Source: Albula goreensis
Taxonomy: Eukaryota > Chordata > Actinopteri > Albuliformes > Albulidae
Direction of reading: 5' to 3'
Assembly (NCBI GenBank): GCA_022829145.1
Contig: CM040761.1
Coordinates: 2,420,768 to 2,484,767 of the forward strand
DNA length: 64,000 nt
A program made the translations under genes and the position numbers. A model generated the notes under the pieces. The model ran no database searches. It had not been told where the DNA came from and saw nothing but the letters and a program-made list of their open reading frames with translations. Shown piece by piece: positions 24,474 to 36,800 of the stretch; position 1 is the first letter of the stretch, and each line of letters starts with the position of its first letter.

Positions 24474-24700
24474 CCGTTTATTTCTCAGTCTTGACGGCTA
24501 TCGTTCCGAACTGACCCCAAAATTCGCCCTCCTTCTGGCGACTTCGGAATTACGCGCAATACGGTCCTTTCTGTAACTTTGTCGCTTATGTATGACGTAA
24601 TTATGCAGACGAATGAATGCACGAATATCTCCTTGCGAATTACAAAGGCAATGTGCAAACCTCGTAGTGTATTTTTCTCTACTAGGGGTAAAACAACCTG
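24474..24700 (-). promoter_or_regulatory. ndufa10: Probable ndufa10 promoter and 5' UTR region
   Basis: Sequence just upstream of the ndufa10 ATG, with more CpG than its surroundings (for example near 24485-24570). No TATA box is evident at a sensible distance and no transcription start can be fixed. Inferred from position only. Confidence 0.4.
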
Positions 24701-27327
24701 ACAAAAATAATTGACTAATACGGAATATGTACTTAAAATAGCCGTTGTGAGCACAGAAAGGTTGACACTTGCGAATAAGAAATAGCTTTATTTTTATCCA
24801 GTAGATGGTGCTATAACTCGTCACTTTTGTTTTTTGAGGTAGCTGTAGTTCAACAGGTTTCCCGTTTGATTGAATAGGTAGCAACGATCAGCTCATTAAG
24901 ACAAAGGGTGACTATGCCTTTTTCAGCAGAATAGTTTCCTGACATTTCTTAAATAAAACGAGGTTTCTAAAAAAAAAAAAAGAACAACCCCTGTCTGTGT
25001 GTCTAATGAAAAAACACAGTGGGTGTGGAGGTTAAGAGGTGCCATGAAGTGAAAACAAAATTATTCAACACAGTTATGTAGGGTGCAGTCATCTTTTAAA
25101 ATGTGGTTATTGCAATACGCTTCATTCCTTCTCCCTTGCTTCTGTCCTAGATCATTTCTGCATGGCTTGAATTAAAAATGTGTAGTCTGGGACAGCAAGA
25201 TGAGGTTAAAGACATGAAAACATCAAAACATGGCACACTTTTATGTAAGAATGATTTATTTGTCTCCGCTGCAGAGTAATGGGAGAGGATCCCATCTGAA
25301 GTATTGTTTGAGATTCAACTTCAGGCAAAGCAGACGCTTCTCAAGTGGAGGAATTCGAGTGCTACCTGTTATACTTCTGGGGTCTTGATTTTTTTGTGTT
25401 CTTCAAGCCATCTTTCTGTGGCATATGGCAGTAGCCTGTGCATGAAGGTGCACACCAAGCACTGTTTGTGATGTCAGCACATACACTGAATGAATCTAAG
25501 CTTTTTGTCAAAATAAATAAACACACACACACACACACATACACACACATACCATATTCAATAGCTCATTTCCCACACAAATATCATTATTTTGTCAGAT
25601 TACATTTACCTACAAATGAAATTTGCCATTTACCTTTGAAAAATATCATGATCCCACAGCCATTGCTATTCTGCTGTCTTACATCTCAGCATCATTCTGA
25701 AACACCACCTTCAATCCAACAAAAAGGCAGAGCGAAAAATTCAAGTAATTCAAAAAGAAAAGCATTTATTTTTCTTCTGGCTGGATAACTGGCAAGTGGC
25801 TGAATGACTAACTAAGAAGAAAATACTTCAAAAAAAGTGTGATAAGTGATATTCTATTTATTTATTTTATATAATCCATATTATTTGTTATGTAGGTAAA
25901 ATGTAACAAATATTTTTTTGACAATATGGTTTAATATCAGACCTGGGTCAAATATATATTTCAAATATTTCAATGACAAATATGTAATTACTTTAGGAAT
26001 AAAAACTATTTGCAAGTAATCCCCAATCTCTTTTTCCTATCGGATTTTTCACTCCATGTCTTGGCAAGAACACACAGCTATTTCTTTCTCCAATGAAAAT
26101 CTTTGCCTAGAGGAAACATCTATTTTTCAGAGAGGAACCATCAGAACCCTCAGAAAAGGCCTAAAATATTCTAAAAAAAAAATTTAAAAACTATAAATAT
26201 GAGTACAAGAGCATAGTAGCAGCAGTTGCTTTACTTCCATTTCAAAATATTTAAGAAATGTGGGAACACTCATACAACATATAGAAGATAAGAGGAATGT
26301 AATGAATTTTCCTCAAAGTCCTTGGAAGTACTTACTGTAAGAGGAGGAAACAGAATTGATTAATTTACTAAATAAAATAGATGCTATGTATTGATTAAAG
26401 GAAGAGGAATATTCATAAGGTCTACAAAGAAATGGTTGGAAGAAGGTAAGAAAATCCTCATTGATTAGATTCCAAAATTTTCACTTAAAAAATAGTACTT
26501 AGAAACATCACAGATTATCATAAATCTTATCTGATCTTACTGTTCTCATTTTATAGAAATTTGTGTAATACTGTCAAACATCTGCAAAGCTGTTTTTGGA
26601 TGCCTACAATTATGTTAAGCTTATTTAAATGTTACTCTTGTTAATGATCTCTAACAATCTTAGGTTAGTGTTAGACATACTTGAATATTCAGATTTAATA
26701 GCTGAAAATGATGTTATCCTCATCCCGAATTTGTATACAGCTTTTTATTCTGTACAGCATCTGTTTATTTTCAGCCTCTTAATTTGGCTTGAGATTTTTT
26801 TTGCAAGACTATTGAAATGGTACACATGAATAGTAACAGCTGAATTGAATTGAAACTGTGGTACCACCCCAAGATTTGATCTAAGAAGAGGTATTAGCCA
26901 AGCATGCCCGTTCTCCCTTTTTTGTTTTATTAATTTCCCAGTTCCTAACAAATTATTATTTCAACTCCTTCACTACATATTTAAATGGCAGGAAGAGATA
27001 TAATCATAAGGTAGCAAACAACACCACTCTGAAAAAATGCAGATCAGACCCCCAAGGCAATTTAGATGATACAAGTTGTCTCCAAAGCTGCGTTCCAATC
27101 CAAAATAATATTCTCCCTTCACTTCTTCCCTCCAAATGAGTGAGCCCTCGTGTGACGTAGCAGGCAAAGGAGCCCTTCCCGAGAGAGGGGGAGCGATGGA
27201 GGGGAGGGATTGTGGCTGTCCGAATTGGAACGAACTCGCGGTTCTTCCTCACTTCGTGTTTCTTCGCAAGGACTGGATTGCAGCGAAAAGGAAATTTCAG
27301 CGACCATGGAGACGGCTTCATGTGTCG
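24701..27327. other. Intergenic between divergent ndufa10 and ahr2
   Basis: Very AT-rich from 25000 to 27000. It contains a (CA)n microsatellite (25521-25552) and a CAGACCTGGGTCAAAT motif (25938-25953) that recurs at 60134. A GC-richer stretch at 27130-27330 leads into the inverted duplication. No gene seen. Confidence 0.45.
25521..25552. repeat. (CA)n microsatellite
   Basis: CA dinucleotide run with two interrupting T residues. Confidence 0.9.
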
Positions 27328-27806
27328 ATGCGGGCTGCAATACCTGTTCCAGTTCAACTGTCAACCGCATAATTTATGTAAAGGCGGAAAGAGTTCTTCT
27401 TTCTTGGCTGCGTTATGTAACTTAACTAGCAATATAATTAGTCTGAATTCCCAGTGCCAAAATCCATATATTTTCCATGACCATAAAATCATTTTAAATT
27501 GATGTTTTTATCTACTGTTAATTGATGTGACGTTATTTTCCATAACGTTGCCAAGGTTTTTCCGACCTGAAGCGACTTACTTGTATGCACATTTTAATAG
27601 CCTAAAATATTAATCATAATAACAATAGCTACTATAATTATTTGTGTAGCACCTTTTGAGCAGGATGCATCCCAAAGTGGTTCGCATAGACAAGTAAAGA
27701 TAGTTAATAAAATCGGTAACGATACAATATAGCAAAACAGATCAATAAACCAACTCATGAGAAATATTTGTGAAGTGTAACAGGGTGTAAAGGTACATAA
27801 GTATAG
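27328..27806 (+). repeat. Left arm of large inverted duplication
   Basis: This arm matches the reverse complement of 28688-29800 once the Tc1-like insertion is removed. Shared blocks, in the same order, include TACCTGTTCCAGTTCAACT, ACCGCATAATTTATGTAAAG, TATGTAACTTAAC, CCATGACCATAAAATCATTT, ATAACGTTGCCAAGG, TGTATGCACATTTTAATA, ATAATTATTTGTGTAGCACC and CAGATCAATAAACC. Identity looks like 80 percent or more by eye. No protein family was recognised in it. Confidence 0.85.
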
Positions 27807-28173
27807 AAAAAATGGGCAAAAAAATAAAAATCAATATCGCTAGCCTATCAGAAGAATTCAGCCCAAAAAACACATAAGACATTTTGGCCATGACGTTTTA
27901 ACCATGTTTCTGCTCTCATAAGCTGGTGGAGGCATAGTAGCCTTGTCCATGTATTTAACAACAGCCTGCATTTCCCGAATCTTGAAATATAAAAATTACG
28001 CTACAGCTTCAATCATCCACACAGCATGACATAGAATTTTTCTTTTGAGCACGTATTGTTTTTAAATCGCCATTTAAACATACCGGTATAACTGTCTGTA
28101 GGAATCAAGGAAGAATTTCGGTATTGATTTTTATTTTAATTTTTATTTACTTAATGTTTTTATGTCTCCATAC

Positions 28174-28662
28174 AAGTGGCGGCTGGTGAGCTAGAAAAGG
28201 GGGAAGAAAAAACTTCACCTTTAAACCTATCATTACTTCAACCTGTTCCCAACTATCCTCCTTCATTAACGATAAAACAAACTATTCACGGGGTAATCAA
28301 CACAAGTTGATGTAAACAGAGTGAATGGTTACCAGTTTCATTTTGTAATAGAATTACTGTTCTCGCAAACTAGAGTTATGTGTTATATCCATTGAGGTTT
28401 TAAATCTTTCAACAACTGTAAACCATAAATTAGCAGTCGATAATACGGTATAACAAATACTGCACATGTTAGTTAATAGTTAAAAATATTAGGTTACGAT
28501 TACAAAATTAAACTAGAAACCATTGACTCTATTTACATCACATTACTCCGTGAATTAGTTGTTTTATTGTTAATCAAGGAAGATAAATGGGAAGAGATTG
28601 AACAGAATGATAGCAAAAAAGGTAGTTTGTTTCTCCTGTTTTGAGTACACCAGCCGCCACTG
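28174..28662. mobile_element. hAT-type MITE with long inverted termini
   Basis: Ends are AAGTGGCGGCTGGT on the left and ACCAGCCGCCACTG on the right, inverted copies that differ at the outermost base. Imperfect 8-bp direct repeats flank it (CTCCATAC at 28166-28173, TTCTATAC at 28663-28670; 6 of 8 match), as expected for hAT insertion. Internally, about 28255-28340 and 28515-28595 are also inverted copies (around TTTACATCA and GTGAAT). It has no coding capacity. It sits in the spacer of the larger inverted duplication. Confidence 0.75.
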
Positions 28663-29089
28663 TTCTATACTTCTGGTAAGAGCTGTACTATACTTATGGT
28701 TACCACTCTGTTACACTTATTTATCATTAGGCTATTTGGTTTATTGATCTGTGTTACCATATTTAATCGTTACCAATTTTAATAATTATCTTTACTTGTC
28801 AATGCAAAGCACTTTGGAATGCATCCTGTTCAAAAAGGTGCTACACAAATAATTATAGTAACTAATGTTATGATTATGACTATTATTTTAGGCTATTATT
28901 AAAATGTGCATACAAATAAGTGGCTTCACTTCAGAAGAACCTTGGCAACGTTATTAAAAATAACATCACATCAAATAATTGTACATAAAAACATTGATTT
29001 AAAATGATTTTATGGTCATGGAAAACATGGATTTTGGCATGGGGAATCTAGCTAACACTGACTAACTATATTACCGGTTAAGTTACATA

Positions 29090-29719
29090 CACCGATCAGC
29101 CATAACATTATGACCACCTGCCTAATATTGTGTAGGTCCCCCTTTTGCTGCCAAAACAGCCCTGACCCATTGAGGTCATAGACCTCTGAAGGTGTGCTGT
29201 GGTATCTGGCACCAAGACGTTAGCAGCAGATCCTTTAAGTCCTGTAAGTCGCGAGGTGGGGCCTCCATGGATCGGACTTGTTTGTCCAGCACATCCCACA
29301 GATTCTTGATTGGATTGAGATCTGGGGAATTCAGAGGCCAAGTCAACACCTTGAACTTATTGTTGTGTTCCTCAAACCACTCCTGAGCCATTTTTGCTTT
29401 GTGGCAGGGCACATTATCCTGCTGAAAGAGGCCACTGCCATCAGGGAATACCATTTCCATGAAAGGGTGTACATGGTCTGCAACAATGCTTAGGTAGGTG
29501 GTACATGTCAAAGTAACATCCACATGAAGGGCAGGATCCAAAGTTTCCCAGCTGAACATTGCCCAAAACACCACACTGCCTCTGCCAGCTTGCCTTCTTC
29601 CCATAGTGCATCTTTGTGCCCTGTGTTCCCACCCACCCACTGACAGGTGCCATGATAACGAGAAAATCAGTGTTATTCACTTCATATGTTGGTGGTGGTA
29701 ATGTTATGGCTGATCAGTG
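29090..29719 (-). mobile_element. Internally deleted Tc1-like transposon
   Basis: Termini CACCGATCAGCCATAACATT and, read on the minus strand, CACTGATCAGCCATAACATT are near-perfect inverted repeats with TA on both sides (29088-29089, 29720-29721). Length 630 bp is less than half a full Tc1, so it has lost the N-terminal half of the transposase region. Confidence 0.9.
29176..29640 (-). pseudogene. Truncated Tc1-like transposase, C-terminal part
   Basis: The minus-strand frame (154 codons from its first ATG) matches the C-terminal DDE region of a Tc1-like transposase: GRGSVVFWAMFSW, then DGSGLFQQDNVPCHKAKMAQ, then LTWPLNSPDLNPIKNLWDVL. The second catalytic Asp (QQD) is kept. The third catalytic residue, Glu in NPIENLW of active relatives, is Lys (NPIKNLW). 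The helix-turn-helix part and first Asp are absent. Some bases before the ATG probably belong to the same pseudogene. Confidence 0.85.
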
Positions 29720-30540
29720 TACAGCACCCAGAGAGGAAAACTCTCTCCATCTTTACATTAGTTATGCGGTGGAGAGTTGAAATGGAACAGGTACTGCATC
29801 TAGGGGCCATCGTTGAGCTCTCAACCTAAGCACCAGAAAAACTGTCGCCATCTAGCAGGTTATGGGCAGAAACACTATTTTCCCATTGGAATCCATTCAT
29901 TTTCAACAGCAAATTAAAACTATTTATCCTCATTTAATAATATTCCTTCTTAGCTCAAAATAAAATTAATACTCCAGACATTATATGGCAGGAGTTTTCC
30001 CATTTTTTAAAATGCACTTAAGAAGATAGACTTTTTTTCCCCAAAAATGCTGTGATGTCATATTTGTAAGCCTACGACATGCACAGAGCTGGTTGCGAGG
30101 AACTCTTTCATAGGAAATATTTTGGCTTGCTGGCCTCAGCTGTGGGCTTGACAGGCAGGAAACCTTATTCTCGGCACACAGAATCTTTAAACAATTAATG
30201 TTACGTTTGCATTATTAAAGAGTGTCTTTTCATGTTTGCTTGCTTATTTTGAATGATTTTGGGTTCTCCGTTAATCATTGAAACAACCTGCAAGTTGTTG
30301 GCAGCAGGTTACTTCGTATATTTTTATATTTTTGGTTGCGGAGATTGGCGTAAATAATACATAGGATGTCTGGGCAACAATCATTTTGTAAATTAGTAGT
30401 ACATTGTTTTTGTAACCTATATAAAGGCTACAAAAAAAAACATGAATAAGCAAATTCTTGTTTATTTACTGTAAAAATCAATTTTTCGGTTGTCGTAGGC
30501 TAAGCGTTTTCTCAGATGCGATGCTCCAAATGTGGATACG

Positions 30541-30558
30541 TTTTTTTTTTTTTTTTTT
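30541..30558. repeat. Poly-T homopolymer
   Basis: Run of 18 T residues with no retroposon body recognised next to it. Confidence 0.8.
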
Positions 30559-30690
30559 GTAGAGTGGAAAGCTAAGCTAGCAATAGGGAAGGCTTTCAAG
30601 TAACTTGTTCAACACGTCCTTACTTTGCATCTTTTTCTTCAAACATATGACACAGGAGACAACTCTGCATGCCCAGATGGTGGCCAAAAT

Positions 30691-31038
30691 TGTCACGCTG
30701 AGTAATGAGCACAAATGCAGAGATGAAGTTCCAAAAACAATGGTTTATTACAGACTGGTAAAACCACTAGTCCAAGTCCAAAGACAAAGACAAAAGGCTA
30801 GCAGTCCATAAAGCTGTGGGGAAAAAACAAAGTAAGGCTCACAAGCAAAGCAGGCACAAAACACGAGGAGAACTTAGAACACGGCTAAGTATAACTGAGC
30901 ACAAGAGAGAAGGCCACACTGGTTTAAATAGGCAGATAATTAGCAATATCTCAGGTGAGTGCGGTCTGGGAGCGCAGGGGATAGTTTGAGGCATCTGCCC
31001 TCTGGTGGCAGACATTGGTATCGGTCCCCAGCATGACG
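30691..31038 (-). mobile_element. Solo LTR, Ty3/gypsy type
   Basis: A 348-bp block starts TGTCACGCTG and ends CAGCATGACG, an inverted-terminus LTR with the final A changed to G. It is flanked by perfect 5-bp direct repeats AAAAT (30686-30690 and 31039-31043). Read on the minus strand it has a TATTTAAA TATA-like box followed by AATAAACC as a likely polyadenylation signal, the same order as the LTR of the complete element at 40155-44416. No internal coding region remains, so it is a recombined solo LTR. Confidence 0.8.
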
Positions 31039-33100
31039 AAAATTACACTTCCTGGTTGTCTCTATTGACTGCTATTGGAGTCGCTGGGTGCATTCAAATA
31101 CTCAGGCCTCCTTTCCTCCACTCGTCTCCTCCTTGCCCCAGAAACTGATCTATGTGTCCTCCTTCCCTCCACTGTTCTAAAAAGGTAGGAAACTAAATTT
31201 TGCCTCCTCCACTCGCTTCCTGCTTTCCTCCAAATGAAGGATACAATGTATCCTACTGCAAAAGTCTTGAATGAATGGCCAATAACCCATCTACCCAGCT
31301 GAGTAGTATAATAGCCCGATAAGCCTATCTTCAATAGGGATGGGGAGTAGCAGCACAGTTATAGAGCAAAATTGAGATATGGAGCTTGCCGCTGCTGTTT
31401 GGCTCACCTTACAGTGAAACCAAAGAGACATTCACTGGAGGAGCGTAAAGGGGCTTCCGACTGGTCAAACTATTCTAAATAATAAATGTACAGTGTGTCT
31501 GAATGTAAATGGAAGCATTTAACAAACAGGACAACATGGTGGCTATGTTCTGCATTTATAGCCAACATGTTCCATTACTGCTAGACCCCTTTTTTCATCT
31601 GTGTGGTCATTATACTTAACTTGTATATTTTAAAGGAGTAGGTCAGTCACTTTTCATTCAGGTACTTCAACCTTTACTCACCAGGTATGCCCTGGTGTTT
31701 AAAATGTCAATGCGCATCACAGTAAAGAACAAACATTATGTTGCATGTACAGCAGAAATCTCCTGTGTTTGAGGTGACAGTTCTGAAAAAGGGGCTCCTG
31801 ACATCTATTGCTACTGGCCACCTTGAAAGAGGTGGGAGGCAGGGGTTTGTGCAGTAGAGTGAGTTAAGGCCATGATATACTTGCTTTTTAACAACGCGTA
31901 CATGTAGACAAGTGGCTTCGACGCGAGTGGCATTGTTCTCATACTTGTCTGCGTACTTTGCGTGTACCTGGAGATTTAAAAAGTATATCCACTAAGGGGC
32001 AAATCAGGGCCAAATCATTCCTCGCCAAAACCAGAATATCTTCCTTGACAACTTCCGAAATTGCACAACGTAAACAAATATCGTGGACAAGCTCTACTAG
32101 CTTGTCTTTAAAACGTCCTACCACTGTTGCTCTTATTTGTCAAAGATTCTATACAACAAGATGGTTCACTTGCTAGAAAAGTCCATTCGCATTCAGTCAC
32201 ACACTGACTTGATTTCTATTTGTATTTGTTGAAAGTCGGCCGCGTGACATTCAGACATGAGACCGCAAACTTTATCGGTATATGTTACCGTTATAGCCAA
32301 AATGTCTAAATTTATCGTGATAACATTTTAAAGGCTTATCGTGCACCACTACCAGTATTCAATAATCAATGCAGTATCTATAAATGCATGTAATTCTCCC
32401 TAACTAGAAAAAAAGGAAAGTAATTATCATGCATGCTTTTGGGAAACCTCTCCCTGGAGAATGTGTAGGCCTGTTAACTACAATATGTTGTGGCCTACTA
32501 CATTACACTAACATAGTAAGTAAATTAACAAATCCATCCTAAATAATCCCAGAAGAAACCAAGATACTGGACAGTACGGCAGGCTGCTGAAGAAAATGCC
32601 CAGTGCAGACGTGTTTGGTTACCCAAGGAATCTCAGCTAGTACCTGGATATTACTGTCCTTTCCCATGTCATTACACCCACCATTACGTCACTGGAGGGC
32701 AGGTGCTGAATGCTCCACCACCTGACCCAGCTGACTGGCCTTCTGCTTTAATGGTAGGGAGCTGGGCTGTTTTATATATTTAAAAAAATACCTACAACCA
32801 ACGATAGGCCTTCATTCCTTTATTCACACGTTCTCCGTTTGTATAACCAGCTACAGTCTAAGCAAGGAATGAATCTCCGTAAAGTATTTCACACACACCA
32901 GCCTTGCCAAACATTGTTGCTATTTAATGAATCGCCTTGGCGGCAGTGCGTTGTTGAAATGTCGGGATATGGAGTAGGCCGTAGCTGAGCGACTTTGAGT
33001 ACAGTATCCCCAAACGTTTATGCGCTCACCTTCCCATCTGACTGCCTGGCAAATGACGGGATGTCTGTATACGCCAAAAACGTAACGTAACACGTCCCAT
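31039..33100. other. Intergenic, upstream of ahr2
   Basis: No gene found. A pyrimidine-rich segment at 31085-31240 and a CG-containing stretch at 31870-32130 look repeat-like (the latter might be a MITE), but neither was identified. Confidence 0.35.
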
Positions 33101-33819
33101 TCTGAATAGGGAAAACACAAAGCGCCCAAGGAGTTGAAACGATTTTAGCTGCATATCGTCTATGTACACTTCAGTAACATAATTTAGCATCATTAAAGTT
33201 CTACGAAAGTTCTACTTCTCGCTCAGACGAAGAAATTCGCAAATGTTTCTTAGATGTGTAAGTGTTTGTCTTTCAGGGAGATGTACGCCATTCTGAAAAC
33301 TCGGAAATGCAAATCGTTCCCAGTCCACCTTAAGACAGTACGTTTGTATGTACAATTTCCTGAAAACGTTTTGGCCAATAGCCATCGGCCACTGATATTT
33401 TCTGTGATATTTTCTTTGTTACAGGTGTCCTGGTTGGTTGGAGCATTCTGAAACAAGATCTTGAGCAGTTTGTTTGGGGGCAGTAGAGAGTGACAGCTGA
33501 AAAAAATAGAAAGTAAGGAGGAAAATTTGCTGTGATCACGCCATTACTATTCGTTGTGGAACAGGACTCTTTCCAAAACTTTTAACCTTCCAGTGCAGGA
33601 TATATCCATATATCGGATAGAGTCGTTCTCAAGCCTTTGGACATGACAGATGCACGCTGAAGGGGGACCTGCCTGTCAACCATTTCAATCTATTTGAGGA
33701 TTCTATTAGTTATCGTTATATCTCGTCAGTTATTTTATCTTTCTTCTTTGGAGACTTCCAGTAAGGGGGTGACGGACCTTGGATAACTACATTTTAAAAC
33801 TTTTGCAAGACAAGAAATT
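33101..33819 (+). promoter_or_regulatory. ahr2: Probable ahr2 promoter and 5' UTR
   Basis: Sequence immediately before the ahr2 start codon. The reading frame of the ATG is closed upstream by TAA at 33784-33786, so translation starts at 33820. A GCGTG core (dioxin-response element core) occurs on the minus strand at 33653-33657, but the flanks do not fit the full consensus. Transcription start and any untranslated exon further upstream cannot be placed. Confidence 0.4.
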
Positions 33820-33878
33820 ATGCTAGGGAATGTTGGTATATATGCTGCAAAGAAACGGAAGAAGCCCGTTCAGAAAAT
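33820..33878 (+). CDS. ahr2: ahr2 coding exon 1
   Basis: 59 nt coding [19 protein letters not shown] plus two bases of Ile20. The donor is a consensus GTAAGT. A at -3 supports the start, and an in-frame TAA lies 36 nt upstream. It carries the first half of the bipartite nuclear localisation signal. Confidence 0.9.
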
Positions 33879-36800
33879 GTAAGTTTTAACTTTAAATATC
33901 TATATGTTTGTCAAGACTGGGAAGGTAGCTGTATGGTAAAATGCACCTTACAGTTCATTTAAAAGGTGTAGCTAAAGGTATTCGCTAGATAGCCAGCTTC
34001 ATGTTGTCTGAAGCAGCCATAGCTAAGGTCAACAGTGCACAAAAAGACAACTTTGAGAGTGCTTGCTGAACTTCTTTGTATAAATGATTTACATTGAGGA
34101 ACTTATTTCTGTTGCCTAGTCATAATGGGCCATCTGAATGGCAGCTTTTTCCACGTAGAACACATTGTGAATATTTTGCATTTGATTCATCACGCGTCTT
34201 TGTTCACTGAAACATGTCAAATATGTGCAGACGCTTACAGTAAAATTTATTTAAAAAAAAAAAAAAAAACTTTTACAAGTTATTTTAATACGTTCGGTTA
34301 TTATCAGCAATTATACAATTCTCTTATTACGCAAAATTGTAAGCTACTAGCAGGGCGTTTCAAAGGGATTTCTCAGAAGTTAAGTGTGAATAAATTAATA
34401 GCCAATATAGTGTCATGAATAATGATGACCTAAAATAATTATATAATCCAAACGGTGGGTGAAAAGTCGCAAAAGATTGCTTATTTGTTGATGACTGGAC
34501 TTGATCAAGAGTTATTAGTTCGCTGGCTTTGCTTGTTGATAATATGTTGTTTTCACAGAGCTTTATATAACTTTACGGTTTGTTTAACATTATGTTTGGA
34601 CTTGCGTTTTCCTTTTCGTTATTCTGAGTAAATATGTTTTCCTAAATCTCAAAGGCGTGTGCGCAATGCATTTGCTAGGTTTGGGAAGTTACCTTAAGAG
34701 TCAGTCGTGGTGTATAGTTTTGGTCTGGCATGGAAATGGTACTCTTGCATTAATCATAATCAAGTCGCGAGCTGGCTGTGCTCTCACGCGATGCTTACAG
34801 GAGGGAGGGGGGAAGCGGGGGGTGCTGGCTCCTGCTATGTTATTGTAATCTGATATATGGTTTCTTCTCATTATGAGAACACGCTTTTTTTCTTTTTTCT
34901 TTTTTTTTTTCAGAAACGTTCTGCCTTTTTCCCAAATTAACATATTTTATAAGTCACGCGAACAAGTTACCAGAGATTAGGATACTAGTTACAACTGTTC
35001 TCGAGATGTCCATTTTTTTTTTTTGTTAAACTGCAAAACAAGTTAACGATTTCACTGACAATCCACCGCTTAATGGCGGAAGGGTATTGTTTCAATAGTT
35101 GTGTAAGTCATATGCAAGTCGATCGTTGTTTCTCTTTGGTTAAAACACATAGCATTTGCTGTGCAATGTCTGTAATAGATAGCAGTATATGATAGCAACT
35201 GTTGCTAAATGATTTAAAGATCCGTAATGTCGTGTAATTTCGACAGCAGCAACTAATGTTACCTTGTATTTAAATGTTTATTTCCATGTCACACTATCCA
35301 TAATTATATGTAAAACACACTGTGTGTTGCCTGCCGTTTTATTTGAGGAAACTGCGGTCTCCAAATGAACTCCCCCAAAAATGTATGGGCCTAAGTAAAT
35401 CTTAAAAATGGAAGCATTTTGGTACCACACAAATTGCATTAATCTGTGTGCAATGGTGCATTACGCATACGTTACAAGGTCACGGTCCGGGCCTGTCTCA
35501 CGGGGAATTCAGTCTCTGAGCTGAACAGTATGTTCAGTATGTCTCCGAGGGGCATTCAATCTAACTGCAATATAGTTGTCTTTAACACACAACTTCTCCT
35601 CCCTGTGTACACATTATCACGAGTTCATCAGTCATTAAAATTAACATACTGTGCAAAACTCTTAATTCTTCACAGCACTTCGAAAAACCCAAGGGTGGTA
35701 GAAACTAACTTTCTACCAATTCATGAGGACTGAAACACAAAATGACCAGTATTTTAAAATTGTGCCCAGAATTTAGTCTGTTTAATTATTTACATATTCA
35801 GTTGTAATTGATATTTTAAGTGTTTCTTTAGAAACATGTTAGCATATTATTCAACATGAAACATATTTTGTATAGATCAAATTGGGATGTCGGATTGTTA
35901 TGAAACTTTTAGATGGTTTATTGAAAGTCCAGCTCACAGCTTTGGCTTTTACTGTGGGTATGATGAGTGAGTTTGTCATTGTTATGTACTTTTTCCATTC
36001 TAAGTAAAGGTTTTTTGAAATTGTGCATGGTTATTAAGCAGTATGTCATAGTTAAAGTCAGATATAGGGTCTATTTTAATGGCTCAAACATGGAGCAATA
36101 GTCAGAAGTGCACGTTGCCTTGAGTTACACACTGCTTGTATTTTAAAACTATGAGGTGTCAATTTCACACAAATAGAATCCAGTAGTTACATTCCAAACT
36201 GGTACAAAATTAACTTTTCCCTGACACAAATATCACACGAATCAGGATTTTCAAATAAGTGATACACTAATATAATATAGTGTAGTCTTTTTCATCTATG
36301 CACCATTGAGTTTGGAGCCATTTTATGTGTATCAGTTATGTCTGTTAACATTACATTTGTGCAACTGCCTATACTGAAGCGCACCAATAGTAATGGCATG
36401 CAGTCAATACCTGTTTGTGTTTTCCCCTGGGCCCACCCACCATGCAATTTATACTTCCCCCCTATTTGTGTAAGGAAGACATATCCTTTCACCTTAAGTT
36501 TTTAAACCGAATCTCCCTAAATACCAAAATAAACGGAGCCGTCTTTCGATAACGTGTCCTGACACCGTTGCTGTTGACAGAGATGGGGGGTGGGGGTGCA
36601 CAGTGGATGGTAAGGGTACAGTGAGGTGTCTGCAGCTAGCACAAAGCTTCTATTCAGAGCAAGAGCAAATACAGTCTGTGCAGGACATGGCTGTGCCAGC
36701 GAATTCCACACCATGTAATTCCAAATGATGCAGATTTCTTTAAATATTGGTCTCTCGTTCTTTCTTTTTCATATAGTGCCTACAGAAAATCATCGTACAC

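Larger units (their letters stand above)
28688..29800 (-). repeat. Right arm of large inverted duplication, split by a Tc1-like insertion
   Basis: Reverse-complement partner of 27328-27806. It is continuous from 28688 to 29089 and resumes at 29720 after the Tc1-like element. With that element and one TA removed the arm is about 481 bp, almost the same as the left arm (479 bp). Outer edges are approximate. Confidence 0.85.

Noticed and set aside
27119..27502. Cluster of overlapping frames in a GC-richer patch
   Set aside because: Coincides with the edge of the inverted duplication; no conserved domain and no consistent frame between the two arms.
27422..29081. piggyBac element, because TTAA lies near matching points of both arms
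   Set aside because: The bases after TTAA do not begin with the usual CCC-type piggyBac end, and the similarity of the arms continues outside the TTAA sites.
31939..32124. 61-codon minus frame resembling a transposase N-terminus
   Set aside because: Similarity too weak to name a family; left as unannotated possible MITE sequence.
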